Origin: Lachnospiraceae bacterium
GTDB taxonomy: Bacteria > Bacillota_A > Clostridia > Lachnospirales > Lachnospiraceae
DNA: 12,240 bases
Assembly: GCA_016281675.1 (NCBI GenBank)
Contig: JAEEJD010000035.1
Span: 1 to 12,240 of the forward strand
Direction: 5' to 3'
The notes below the pieces were generated by a model. That model ran no database searches, was not told the DNA's origin, and worked only from the letters and a program-made list of their open reading frames with translations. Of this stretch, positions 1 through 6,588 are shown piece after piece. The first letter of the stretch is position 1; every line of letters begins with the position of its first letter. The translations under genes were made by a program, and so were the position numbers.

Positions 1-57
1 GTGGAGCCGTTCGACGAAGTCGAATCAGGATCGGCGACACACAATGGAGTAAATAGA

Positions 58-795
58 ATGAAACTCAAATACTATCTCAGAGGCCTGGGGATCGGCATTG
101 CGGTAACCGCTGTCGTGATGGGCCTCGCGCTTTCTAAAAACACAAAAGAATCGATGACTGACGAGGAGATCAAGGAGAGGGCCGCTCAGCTTGGCATGGT
201 TGAAGAGGACAGGACGCTTGTATCCACGACTACGGCAACGCCGACACCAACGCCGACGCCGACGCCGACCAAGACAGCGACGCCAACACCAACACCTACT
301 GAAACACCTACTCCGACACCGACACCGACTCCTACGGAAACGGCGACGCCAACACCGACACCGACGCCGACCAAGACACCGACACCAACACCTACGCCGA
401 CGCCGACCAAGACACCTACACCGACACCAACACCTACGCCGACGCCGACCAAGACACCTACACCGACACCAACACCTACGCCGACGCCGACCAAGACACC
501 TACACCGACACCGACACCGACGCCTACGCCGACTAAGACACCAACACCAACACCCACACCGACTAAGGCTCCGGCATCGTCGGGAACCGGAGGTGGCGCA
601 ACGATAAATGTTGCGAAGGGAAGCGGATCCGAAACGGTATGCAACCAGCTTAAGGCTGCGGGTGTGATAACGAACGCCGCTGAGTTTAATTCATATCTGT
701 GTGCGCACGGATATGACAGAAGGATATCAACGGGCAACCATACTATCCCGGCGGGAGCAGGTTTCGAAGAGATAGCAAAGATCATCTGCAGATAG
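58..795 (+). CDS. Membrane-anchored (TP)n-linker protein with C-terminal MltG/YceG-like LysM-type subdomain
   Basis: A 245-residue protein. Residues about 5-26 form one hydrophobic helix after a short basic N-terminus (signal anchor), followed by a charged stretch, a Thr-Pro tract (about 61-173) broken by Lys or Glu, and a C-terminal domain (about 184-245). That domain has the pattern of the LysM-like subdomain of MltG/YceG lytic transglycosylases: a [20 protein letters not shown] segment, then an AEFNSYL helix, then [14 protein letters not shown]. The catalytic half of MltG is absent, so it is more likely a wall-binding or accessory protein than a transglycosylase. I chose ATG 58 because GGAG at 46-49 sits 8 nt upstream and the helix follows at once. 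The frame stays open to base 1 through a GTG, but those 19 codons (acidic, then polar) look like upstream sequence. Family assignment is from pattern recognition; the surface role is inferred. Confidence 0.75.
   Translation: MKLKYYLRGLGIGIAVTAVVMGLALSKNTKESMTDEEIKERAAQLGMVEEDRTLVSTTTATPTPTPTPTPTKTATPTPTPTETPTPTPTPTPTETATPTPTPTPTKTPTPTPTPTPTKTPTPTPTPTPTPTKTPTPTPTPTPTPTKTPTPTPTPTPTPTKTPTPTPTPTKAPASSGTGGGATINVAKGSGSETVCNQLKAAGVITNAAEFNSYLCAHGYDRRISTGNHTIPAGAGFEEIAKIICR
373..567 (+). repeat. 42-bp coding minisatellite (14-residue K-T-P repeats)
   Basis: Within the Thr-Pro tract, AAG (Lys) codons recur at 373, 409, 451, 493, 535 and 565, giving spacings of 36, 42, 42, 42 and 30 bp. Units 409-450 and 451-492 are identical base for base. 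Unit 493-534 differs at a few bases, and unit 373-408 lacks six bases. Each full unit encodes one Lys followed by a run of Thr-Pro. Such perfect in-frame tandem units usually change copy number by slippage or recombination, which would lengthen or shorten the linker without a frameshift. Confidence 0.85.
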
Positions 796-805
796 GGGAG
801 ATACT

Positions 806-1693
806 GTGACATTTGCGGATTATTGGGAGCACTATACCGATCCGAAGAGCATGCTTTTGTATTTGGCACTTGCTCTGGCATTTTCGGTTATATGTGTATT
901 CTATATACTTATGATAGTTTTCTGTCAGGCAAGGTTTGTCGACAGAAGCGAGAGAAGACAATTTTATTACGAAAAGGCCAATAACACCATCCAGCGATTT
1001 TACGAGATGGTGTTTTCGGGTGCATCGATACTGTCGTTTCTTGCGATATACTATATTATTGACAGATTTGTACCGGGCGGCTCCGGATTTCGCGAGTTCT
1101 GGGATCAGTACAAAGATTTCCTGCTGCTTTTTTTGATCCTTTTGTCCATAGTGGTCAATAACATACTCGACAGGCTGCTCATCCCTCTTCATAAGATGAC
1201 AACGGGTGACAGGGGCAGTATAAGAATTCTCGGAATGGTTTATGTGATACTGATATTCCTGTATATTAAGTTCATTTACGAGAATGACAATTATGACGGC
1301 TTCATAATGTATTTTCTCGGCCTGATGATCGGTCGTTTCATTTACTTCGATGTATCTTTTCGGGAAACGATCAAGACACTTCTCGAGGCGTTGGCTAACT
1401 TCCCGCTTTTGATACTCGGGCTTGCATATACGGCATTTATGGCATATACCGGTTTCACATCGGACTATCTTCTTATAGGAAACGGTGTTCTCGTATCAAC
1501 GTTCATAGCCCATATATTCATGATCGTTGCGATATTTATCATCCACCACAGTCATTTTATGGCCATATTTGTCAGGAAACCGAAGATGTCGCATGTTCAT
1601 GCCGTGCCGGAGGAGTATGACGGATATGATGCGGAAGATGAGGATTATTACGAGTATGACGATTATGAAGAGTATGATGAGAGAGAATATTAA
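806..1693 (+). CDS. Seven-helix integral membrane protein with Asp/Glu/Tyr-rich C-terminal tail, unknown function
   Basis: I do not recognise this 295-residue protein. It shows about seven hydrophobic segments (roughly 16-40, 71-88, 104-123, 140-157, 165-182, 198-215, 222-246). Positive charges gather after segments 1, 3, 5 and 7, which predicts N-terminus outside and C-terminus inside. The last 29 residues (267-295) contain 16 Asp/Glu and 8 Tyr, a striking acidic-aromatic cytoplasmic tail. Start: GTG 806, with GGGGAG at 795-800 overlapping the previous stop codon; the next in-frame Met (ATG 851, residue 16) would remove the N-terminal segment. It begins only 10 bp after the MltG-like gene, so the two are probably co-transcribed. 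No catalytic or transporter motif is evident. I see no convincing terminator after it. Confidence 0.7.
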   Translation: MTFADYWEHYTDPKSMLLYLALALAFSVICVFYILMIVFCQARFVDRSERRQFYYEKANNTIQRFYEMVFSGASILSFLAIYYIIDRFVPGGSGFREFWDQYKDFLLLFLILLSIVVNNILDRLLIPLHKMTTGDRGSIRILGMVYVILIFLYIKFIYENDNYDGFIMYFLGLMIGRFIYFDVSFRETIKTLLEALANFPLLILGLAYTAFMAYTGFTSDYLLIGNGVLVSTFIAHIFMIVAIFIIHHSHFMAIFVRKPKMSHVHAVPEEYDGYDAEDEDYYEYDDYEEYDEREY

Positions 1694-1700
1694 AAATTTT

Positions 1701-1729
1701 TGAACCTTTTTTGAGACGTGTAACGTCAT
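1701..1729 (+). promoter_or_regulatory. Possible ECF-sigma-type promoter
   Basis: TGAACC at 1701-1706 followed by a run of T, then CGTC at 1724-1727, matches the general layout of ECF-sigma promoters (an AAC-containing -35, then about 16-17 nt, then a CGTC/CGTA -10). The -10 part also lies in a short palindrome, GACGT-gta-ACGTC (1715-1727), which has no T tract and so is not a terminator. Transcription from here would add about 170 nt of leader to the CAP gene. This is a pattern match only. Confidence 0.3.
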
Positions 1730-1802
1730 TATAAGTGAACAGGAAAATTGGGAAGAAAAGAACCTGATTCGTCACATGAGAAATAAAATGTAATATTTTT
1801 TT

Positions 1803-1840
1803 AAAAAAGTGTTGCATTCTATAGGATTATGTGACATAAT
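1803..1840 (+). promoter_or_regulatory. Sigma-A-like promoter of the CAP gene, with A-tract upstream
   Basis: TTGCAT (1812-1817), a 17-nt spacer and CATAAT (1835-1840) preceded by TG at 1832-1833 (extended -10). A T7-A6 run (1796-1808) directly upstream of the -35 could act as an UP element or curved DNA. Transcription would start near 1847, leaving a leader of nearly 60 nt before the AGGAGG at 1891-1896. Confidence 0.65.
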
Positions 1841-1865
1841 CTAAGTAACCGAAGGAATGTGTGTA

Positions 1866-1883
1866 TCTGTGCGTGTGCACAGA
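1866..1883 (+). other. Hairpin in the 5' leader of the CAP gene
   Basis: TCTGTGC (1866-1872), loop GTGT, GCACAGA (1877-1883): a perfect 7-bp stem ending 7 nt before the ribosome binding site. No T tract follows, so it is not a terminator. It may stabilise the mRNA 5' end or affect ribosome access; this is inferred. Confidence 0.5.
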
Positions 1884-1904
1884 CGATGTTAGGAGGTTCG
1901 AATT

Positions 1905-2474
1905 ATGAATAAGAAATTGATAGCCGGTTTAGCTGCAGGAGGATTGCTGGTAGCATCAGCAGCAGCGTATTTCGGAATAGCGGGCGGCAATGAGACCGGC
2001 CTCTATGACGAGTTCGCAAAGCGTTCACTTGCAGAGATCCAGAATGAAGAGGTTACATACCTCGACAGCGAAGCAGTAGCTCTTTCAAATGCTTCAGATG
2101 TTGATACAGGTCTTCGTGCCGAAGCTCTTGAAGCTTACAATCAGGTTAACGAAGAGAGAGCAGCAGCAGGTCTTGACAGCCTGAAATGGGATCAGAACCT
2201 TGAGACGGTTTGCTCCGTAAGAGCAAAAGAGTGCTCAGAGAAGTTCTCACATACACGTCCCAACGGCAAGGCTTGGTATACAGTTAACAGTAAGATCCAG
2301 GGTGGTGAGAACCTTGCATTCGGTTTCAACAACGCAACAGATGCGGTTGATGCATGGATGAACAGCCCGACACACAGAGACAACATTCTTTACGATGAGT
2401 TCGCAAAGGTTGCCATCGGTATCTACGAAGATGACGGCGGCACATGCTACTGGGCTCAGGAATACGGTTATTGA
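1905..2474 (+). CDS. Secreted or membrane-anchored CAP/SCP-domain protein
   Basis: A 189-residue protein. Residues 1-28 are a short basic N-terminus plus a small-residue hydrophobic stretch: a signal peptide, or an anchor if uncleaved. No lipobox is seen. A linker follows, then a CAP (SCP/PR-1) domain at about 73-189. Visible CAP features are a helix like YNQVNEERAAAGL, FSHTRP with His116, GGENLA with Glu135, SPTHRDNIL with His157, and a C-terminal YWAQEYG strand. His116 and His157 are candidate metal-pocket residues. Three Cys (103, 110, 181) could form a disulfide. Bacterial CAP proteins are extracellular and mostly of unsettled function (wall-associated, sometimes binding lipids or cleaving peptides). 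AGGAGG at 1891-1896, 8 nt before the ATG, fixes the start. The gene has its own promoter and terminator, so it is probably monocistronic. LYDEFAK occurs twice, at residues 33-39 and 162-168. Confidence 0.9.
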   Translation: MNKKLIAGLAAGGLLVASAAAYFGIAGGNETGLYDEFAKRSLAEIQNEEVTYLDSEAVALSNASDVDTGLRAEALEAYNQVNEERAAAGLDSLKWDQNLETVCSVRAKECSEKFSHTRPNGKAWYTVNSKIQGGENLAFGFNNATDAVDAWMNSPTHRDNILYDEFAKVAIGIYEDDGGTCYWAQEYGY

Positions 2475-2501
2475 TTTATTCACAATTCATAATATACAAA
2501 G

Positions 2502-2529
2502 CGCCTGCCAAACGGCAGGCGTTTTTTTT
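2502..2529 (+). terminator. Rho-independent terminator of the CAP gene
   Basis: Perfect 8-bp GC-rich stem, CGCCTGCC (2502-2509) / GGCAGGCG (2514-2521), with loop AAAC, followed by eight T (2522-2529). It begins 27 bp after the CAP stop codon and separates that gene from the next unit. Confidence 0.95.
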
Positions 2530-2575
2530 GTTATAAAATAACATCGTTAAACATTCACAAAACTACAATATCTTG

Positions 2576-2604
2576 TTGCAAGCGGGTATAAAAACCTCTA
2601 TAAT
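2576..2604 (+). promoter_or_regulatory. Sigma-A-like promoter of the deacetylase/bactofilin/pyrH block
   Basis: TTGCAA (2576-2581), a 17-nt spacer and a perfect TATAAT (2599-2604). Transcription would start near 2611, about 16 nt before ATG 2627. The position shows that the longer in-frame reading from TTG 2573 cannot be the real start for this transcript. It is the only clear promoter I see before the terminator at 9671, so it may drive the whole eight-gene block; internal promoters cannot be excluded. Confidence 0.75.
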
Positions 2605-2626
2605 ATGTAACGTATGGGGGAAGGGT

Positions 2627-3559
2627 ATGCGTGTGCGAAGGTTGAAACAACTGATCATATTCGGACCTTATGTGGTCTTTCTGGTCGCTATAGCCTTATG
2701 TGTCGCACTGTTTATCATGATATCCAACGAGGATAGGCGGATAGACGCCATCGAAGAAGAGATGGGACACATTACGATGAACCAGAACAGCCTTATCGAG
2801 AAGGTCAGTTCCGTCAATTCTTCCGTCGATGAACTTTCAAGCGCCGTCGGCGCGATCAGCAATGAACTGTCGCTTATCGACATAGGGGCTTTCGATAAAC
2901 AAAGCTCGGGCGGCAGTGCCAGAACAGCATGGCCGAGGAAGGTCTATCTTACATTCGATGACGGACCGAGTGCCAATACGGGCAAGATACTCGATATACT
3001 TGACGAATATGATGTTAAGGGAAACTTCTTCGTTGTGGGGACAACGAATCCCGAACTTCAGGAGATGTACAAGCGTATCGTCGATGAAGGTCATGTTCTG
3101 TGCATGCATTCATACTCACACAAATACAACGAGATATACTCTTCGGTCAAAGCATTTACAAAAGACCTCGATGAGATATCCTCGCTGCTATATGATGTCA
3201 CGGGAGTCAAACCCGTTTATTACCGATTTCCGGGCGGCTCCAGCAACAGTGTGTCAAGGATCCCGATGAAGGACTTTATAAAGGTGCTCGACGAGAGGGG
3301 ACTTACGTACTTTGACTGGAACGTTGTCGCGGGGGATGCTACGAATCCGATGCTCCCCGCAGACAAGATCATCGAGAATTCGCTTGCGGATCTTAATGAA
3401 TACGAGGAAGCAATGATCCTTTTCCATGACCTGTCGAATAAGACAAGCACGGTTGAAGCGCTGCCTCATATCATTGAAGCGATACAGGAAAGCGACATTC
3501 CGATAGAGCCCATTGATGATACAACGATGACGATACAGCACTATATTATCGGAGATTAA
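2627..3559 (+). CDS. Membrane-anchored polysaccharide deacetylase (NodB/CE4 family)
   Basis: A 310-residue protein with a basic N-terminus, one transmembrane helix (about 9-31), a coiled-coil-like segment (about 35-85) and an extracellular NodB domain (about 100-300). All CE4 motifs are present: TFDDGPS with Asp111 and Asp112; HSYSH with metal-binding His161 and His165; RFPGG with Arg200; DWNVVAGDA with Asp230; and ILFHD with His267. The family removes N-acetyl groups from GlcNAc or MurNAc residues with a divalent metal; peptidoglycan is the likely substrate here because of the anchor and the envelope neighbours, but the substrate is inferred. Start: ATG 2627 is chosen because a good promoter lies inside the longer ORF that runs back to TTG 2573; GGGGGA at 2616-2621 serves as ribosome binding site. 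The next gene follows after 30 bp with no terminator. Confidence 0.92.
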   Translation: MRVRRLKQLIIFGPYVVFLVAIALCVALFIMISNEDRRIDAIEEEMGHITMNQNSLIEKVSSVNSSVDELSSAVGAISNELSLIDIGAFDKQSSGGSARTAWPRKVYLTFDDGPSANTGKILDILDEYDVKGNFFVVGTTNPELQEMYKRIVDEGHVLCMHSYSHKYNEIYSSVKAFTKDLDEISSLLYDVTGVKPVYYRFPGGSSNSVSRIPMKDFIKVLDERGLTYFDWNVVAGDATNPMLPADKIIENSLADLNEYEEAMILFHDLSNKTSTVEALPHIIEAIQESDIPIEPIDDTTMTIQHYIIGD

Positions 3560-3589
3560 TGTAAATACAAATTGAATGGAGGAAGCAAA

Positions 3590-4597
3590 ATGAGTTTTTT
3601 CAAGGATTTTAAGGATGATCTTTCACAGGCTGTCAATGAACTGATGCCCGAAGAGGGCGGTGCTGCCGCAGCACCCCAGATGGTGGATACCATTTCTGAA
3701 ACATCGGCTCCCATCGGACAGGACGATCTTGCCGAGCTTATCAAGGGTCTTGACGAAGCAGATGCAGCTCCCGCAGCAGAGCCTATGTTTGAGGCGGCTC
3801 CGGAACCCGCTCCCGCACCTGTAGCTGAGCCCGCTCCGGCACCCGTTGCAGAGAGCGCTCCCGCAGCACCCGAACCCGCACCTGTGGAGATTCCCGTATA
3901 TACCGAAGAGATCAAGCCTGCTCTTGAGCCTGTGTTCGCACCCGAACCGGCTAAGGAAGAGGCTCCCAAGCCCGTTGTGGAACCCATTTTTGCTCCCGAG
4001 CCCGAGGCTCCCGCTCCCGCAACTACTGTAACGGAGCCTATATTCTCACAGGAACCTCCCAAGGCCGAAGTTCCCAATCAGGTAACAGAGCCCATCTTCT
4101 CACAGACTCAGGAGGCTCCCGCTCCCATCAACACGATCGCGGAAGGTGCAAACGAGACAGGTGTCATCCCCAACGGAATGACTATTACCGGAGACATTCA
4201 GACAAACGGATCGCTTGATATCATGGGGACCGTTAAAGGTAATGTTACGGTTGCAGGAAAGCTCAATATCACAGGTAATATCGAAGGCGATTCCAAGGCG
4301 GAAGAGATTTTCGCCGACGGCGCAAGGATCATAGGTGAAGTTGTATCAAACGGATCGATCAAGGTTGGACAGAGCACGGTTATCAAGGGCAATATGTCCG
4401 CAACGAGTGCGGTTCTCGCAGGCGCAGTTAAGGGTGATATAGATGTCAGAGGTCCGGTTGTTCTTGACTCGACATCGATCATCATGGGTAACATCAAGAG
4501 CAAATCGATCCAGATCAACAACGGTGCAGCCATCGAGGGTCTGTGCTCGCAGTGTTATGCGGAGGTCAGCCCTTCAAGTTTCTTTACGGAAGGTTAA
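3590..4597 (+). CDS. Bactofilin (polymer-forming cytoskeletal protein) with long Pro/Ala/Glu linker
   Basis: A 335-residue protein. An N-terminal helix (1-20, SFFKDFKDDLSQAV) is followed by a low-complexity Pro/Ala/Glu linker (about 22-185) and a bactofilin beta-helix domain (about 190-325). The domain shows the typical strand-turn pattern with regular Gly/Asn: MTITGDIQTNGSLDIMGTVKG, then KLNITGNIEGD, then IIGEVVSNGSIKVG and so on. Bactofilins polymerise without nucleotide, usually on the inner face of the membrane, and help place wall enzymes. The linker is unusually long and holds five EPxF motifs. A CSQC pair lies near the C-terminus (319-322). Start: ATG 3590 with GGAGG (3578-3582) 7 nt upstream, preferred over the in-frame TTG at 3572. 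It sits between a wall deacetylase and pyrH, 3 bp before the latter, so it is translationally linked to the housekeeping block. Confidence 0.88.
   Translation: MSFFKDFKDDLSQAVNELMPEEGGAAAAPQMVDTISETSAPIGQDDLAELIKGLDEADAAPAAEPMFEAAPEPAPAPVAEPAPAPVAESAPAAPEPAPVEIPVYTEEIKPALEPVFAPEPAKEEAPKPVVEPIFAPEPEAPAPATTVTEPIFSQEPPKAEVPNQVTEPIFSQTQEAPAPINTIAEGANETGVIPNGMTITGDIQTNGSLDIMGTVKGNVTVAGKLNITGNIEGDSKAEEIFADGARIIGEVVSNGSIKVGQSTVIKGNMSATSAVLAGAVKGDIDVRGPVVLDSTSIIMGNIKSKSIQINNGAAIEGLCSQCYAEVSPSSFFTEG
3926..4141 (+). repeat. Four 18-residue EPxF repeats in the bactofilin linker
   Basis: EPVF, EPIF, EPIF and EPIF begin at residues 113, 131, 149 and 167 (bases 3926, 3980, 4034, 4088), exactly 54 bp apart. 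Each is followed by a Pro/Glu-rich spacer. A fifth, related EPMF is at residue 64 (base 3779), outside the regular series. The units are conserved in the motif more than in the spacer, which suggests selection for a short binding motif; that is inferred. Confidence 0.8.
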
Positions 4598-4600
4598 TAT

Positions 4601-5296
4601 ATGAAGAGAGTATTGCTGAAGCTTAGCGGCGAAGCACTTGCCGGCGACAAGAAGACCGGTTTTGACGAAGATACCGTAAGAGCGGTGGCTGTTCAGGTAA
4701 AAGAGATCGTCTCCTCAGGTACCCAGGTGGGTATAGTGATCGGAGGCGGGAACTTCTGGAGAGGCAGGAGCAGCGAGAGGATCGACCGTACCAAGGCGGA
4801 CCAGATAGGAATGCTTGCTACCGTTATGAACTGCATATATGTATCGGAGATATTCCGTTCGGAAGGGATGAAGACAAGCATCCTGACTCCGTTTGAGATA
4901 GGCAGTTTCACGAAGCTGTTCTCGAAGGACCGTGCCAACAAGTATTTCGAAAAAGGAATGGTCGTGTTCTTTGCGGGTGGAACGGGTCATCCGTATTTCT
5001 CGACGGATACGGGAGTCGTGCTTCGTGCTGTTGAAGTTGAGGCTGAGGCGATACTTCTGGCCAAGGCCGTGGACGGTGTATATGATTCCGATCCGGCGAA
5101 GAATCCCGACGCAAAGCGTTACGACGAAATATCGATCGAAGATGTCGTTGCGAAAAAGCTCCAGGTTGTGGATCTTACGGCATCGATACTCGCAATGGAG
5201 AACCATATGCCCATGTACGTATTCTCACTTAACGAGGAGAACAGCATTGTAAGGACCGTGCAGGGTGATTTTAACGGAACGCGTGTAACTGTTTGA
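4601..5296 (+). CDS. pyrH: UMP kinase (uridylate kinase)
   Basis: A 231-residue amino-acid-kinase-fold enzyme that phosphorylates UMP to UDP with ATP in the cytoplasm, the key step toward UTP, CTP and UDP-sugars for wall precursors. The length is normal for bacterial PyrH. Visible motifs are KLSGEAL (7-13), IGGGNFWRGR (47-56), DQIGMLATVMN (67-77), AGGTGHPYFSTDT (125-137; many relatives have GGTGNPFFTTDT) and DGVYDSDP (158-165). GGAAGG at 4588-4593 lies 7 nt before the ATG. It starts 3 bp after the bactofilin stop, so translation is probably coupled. In many Firmicutes pyrH follows rpsB-tsf; here it follows the bactofilin instead. Confidence 0.98.
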   Translation: MKRVLLKLSGEALAGDKKTGFDEDTVRAVAVQVKEIVSSGTQVGIVIGGGNFWRGRSSERIDRTKADQIGMLATVMNCIYVSEIFRSEGMKTSILTPFEIGSFTKLFSKDRANKYFEKGMVVFFAGGTGHPYFSTDTGVVLRAVEVEAEAILLAKAVDGVYDSDPAKNPDAKRYDEISIEDVVAKKLQVVDLTASILAMENHMPMYVFSLNEENSIVRTVQGDFNGTRVTV

Positions 5297-5323
5297 TGTA
5301 TATCGATTAAGGAGCGAAGCATT

Positions 5324-5878
5324 ATGAATGAGAAAGTAAAAGAGTATTCCGACAAAATGCAGAAGACCATAGACCATCTCGAGTCAGAGTATTCCGCTGT
5401 ACGCGCAGGACGTGCAAATCCCCATGTGCTTGATAAGATACGTGTGGACTATTACGGAACGCCTACTCCGATTCAGCAGGTCGGAAATGTTTCCGTACCC
5501 GATCCCAGGATCATCCAGATCCAGCCCTGGGAGAAGAGCATTTTAAAGGATATCGAGAAGGCGATCCAGGCATCGGATGTCGGCATCAACCCGACTAACG
5601 ACGGTAATGTGATAAGACTTGTTTTCCCTGAACTTTCCGAGGAACGAAGGAAAGATCTTGTTAAGGATATAAAGAAGAAGGGCGAGGAGGCCAAGGTCGC
5701 TGTCAGAAACATCCGTCGTGACGGAAATGACGCGATCAAGAAGCTTTCCAAATCCGATGATATTTCCGAGGATGAAGTTAAGGATCTTGAGGATGAACTT
5801 CAGAAGACAACCGACAAGTTCATTAAAGAGATCGATTCAATGATCGACAGCAAGTCCAAGGATATAATGACCGTATAA
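5324..5878 (+). CDS. frr: Ribosome recycling factor
   Basis: A 184-residue protein of standard length and sequence for RRF, which works with EF-G to split the 70S ribosome after termination. Recognisable segments are the N-terminal helix with SEYSAVRAGRANPHVLDKI, the hinge and domain II (YYGTPTPIQQVGNVSVPDPR, IQPWEKS), GINPTNDGNVIRLVFPELSEERR, and the final helical bundle (KDIKKKGEEAKVAVRNIRRD through the Asp/Glu/Lys-rich C-terminus). AAGGAG at 5309-5314 is 9 nt upstream of the ATG. It follows pyrH after 27 bp, as in most bacteria, and leads straight into uppS. Confidence 0.98.
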   Translation: MNEKVKEYSDKMQKTIDHLESEYSAVRAGRANPHVLDKIRVDYYGTPTPIQQVGNVSVPDPRIIQIQPWEKSILKDIEKAIQASDVGINPTNDGNVIRLVFPELSEERRKDLVKDIKKKGEEAKVAVRNIRRDGNDAIKKLSKSDDISEDEVKDLEDELQKTTDKFIKEIDSMIDSKSKDIMTV

Positions 5879-5880
5879 TA

Positions 5881-6588
5881 ATGAAGATACCGAATCATGT
5901 AGCCATAATACTCGACGGAAACGGCCGGTGGGCGAAGAAGAAGGGTATGCCACGTAATTACGGGCATATCCAGGGCGCCAAGACCGTGGAAGTCATATGT
6001 GAAGAAGCATATAAGATGGGAATCAATTATCTCACCGTATATGCTTTTTCAACGGAGAACTGGAGCCGGCCCGACGATGAAGTCAACCAGCTCATGAAGC
6101 TTCTGCGCAATTATATGAAGACGTGCCGTCAGACCGCGAAGAAGAACAATATGTGTGTGCGCGTCATCGGAGACAAGAGCAGACTGGATGATGATATCAA
6201 ACAGTCGATAGCCGATCTTGAGGAAGCATCCAAAGACAACACCGGACTGCATTTTCAGGTTGCGATAAACTACGGCAGCCGTGACGAGATGATGAGGGCA
6301 ATGAACCACATCATCGAAGATGTAAGGGCCGGAAAGATAGAGGGGAAGGTAACTGAAGACCTGTTTGAGGAATACCTTGATACAAAGGGCATTCCGGCCC
6401 CTGATCTTCTGATAAGGACGAGCGGTGAACAGCGGCTGTCCAATTTCCTGTTATGGCAGCTTGCCTACAGTGAGTTCTATTTCACGGATGTGTACTGGCC
6501 TGATTTTTCCAAAGAGGAACTGATGCTGGCCTGTGAGGCGTACGGGAAGAGAGACAGAAGATTCGGCGGAACGGGCGAGGAGGAATGA
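5881..6588 (+). CDS. uppS: Isoprenyl transferase (undecaprenyl diphosphate synthase)
   Basis: A 235-residue cis-prenyltransferase that condenses isopentenyl diphosphate onto farnesyl diphosphate to make the C55 carrier precursor for peptidoglycan and other wall polymers. Motifs: HVAIILDGNGRWAKKKG with catalytic Asp12, Asn-Tyr-Gly-His at 26-29, AFSTENWSRP (55-64), AINYGSRDE (118-126), and PDLLIRTSGEQRLSNFLLWQ (174-193) with the substrate-binding Arg/Ser/Glu residues. The length is slightly short of the usual 240-255 but complete. The ATG begins 2 bp after the frr stop codon. I see only a distant AAGGAT (5858-5863), so initiation probably relies on coupling to frr translation. The ATGA overlap with cdsA continues the chain. 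Confidence 0.97.
   Translation: MKIPNHVAIILDGNGRWAKKKGMPRNYGHIQGAKTVEVICEEAYKMGINYLTVYAFSTENWSRPDDEVNQLMKLLRNYMKTCRQTAKKNNMCVRVIGDKSRLDDDIKQSIADLEEASKDNTGLHFQVAINYGSRDEMMRAMNHIIEDVRAGKIEGKVTEDLFEEYLDTKGIPAPDLLIRTSGEQRLSNFLLWQLAYSEFYFTDVYWPDFSKEELMLACEAYGKRDRRFGGTGEEE

Noticed and set aside
1..57. End of an upstream gene, or an N-terminal extension of the first protein
   Set aside because: All three frames are open from base 1. Two of them end at stops 50-52 and 54-56, so a preceding gene may end here, but fewer than 20 codons are visible and none is recognisable. The in-frame extension from GTG at 1 is less likely than ATG 58 with its ribosome binding site.
191..607. Plus-strand Arg/His-rich ORF
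   Set aside because: Shifted-frame reading of the same Thr-Pro repeat, fully inside the real gene; the composition follows from the repeat.
186..881. Minus-strand ORF of 231 codons rich in Val-Gly
   Set aside because: It is the reverse reading of the (ACNCCN)n Thr-Pro tract, which removes stops on the opposite strand. It has no ribosome binding site and runs across the end of one real gene into the next.
1715..1727. GACGT-gta-ACGTC as a terminator for the membrane-protein gene
   Set aside because: Only a 5-bp stem with no T run after it; it fits better as part of a possible promoter.
2573..2626. Longer N-terminus of the deacetylase from TTG 2573
   Set aside because: A TTGCAA-17-TATAAT promoter lies inside it, and the membrane-anchor pattern starts properly at ATG 2627.
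3556..4077. Minus-strand Gly/Ser/Ala-rich ORF opposite the bactofilin linker
   Set aside because: Reverse reading of Pro/Ala/Glu codons in the linker; no start signal, no domain.
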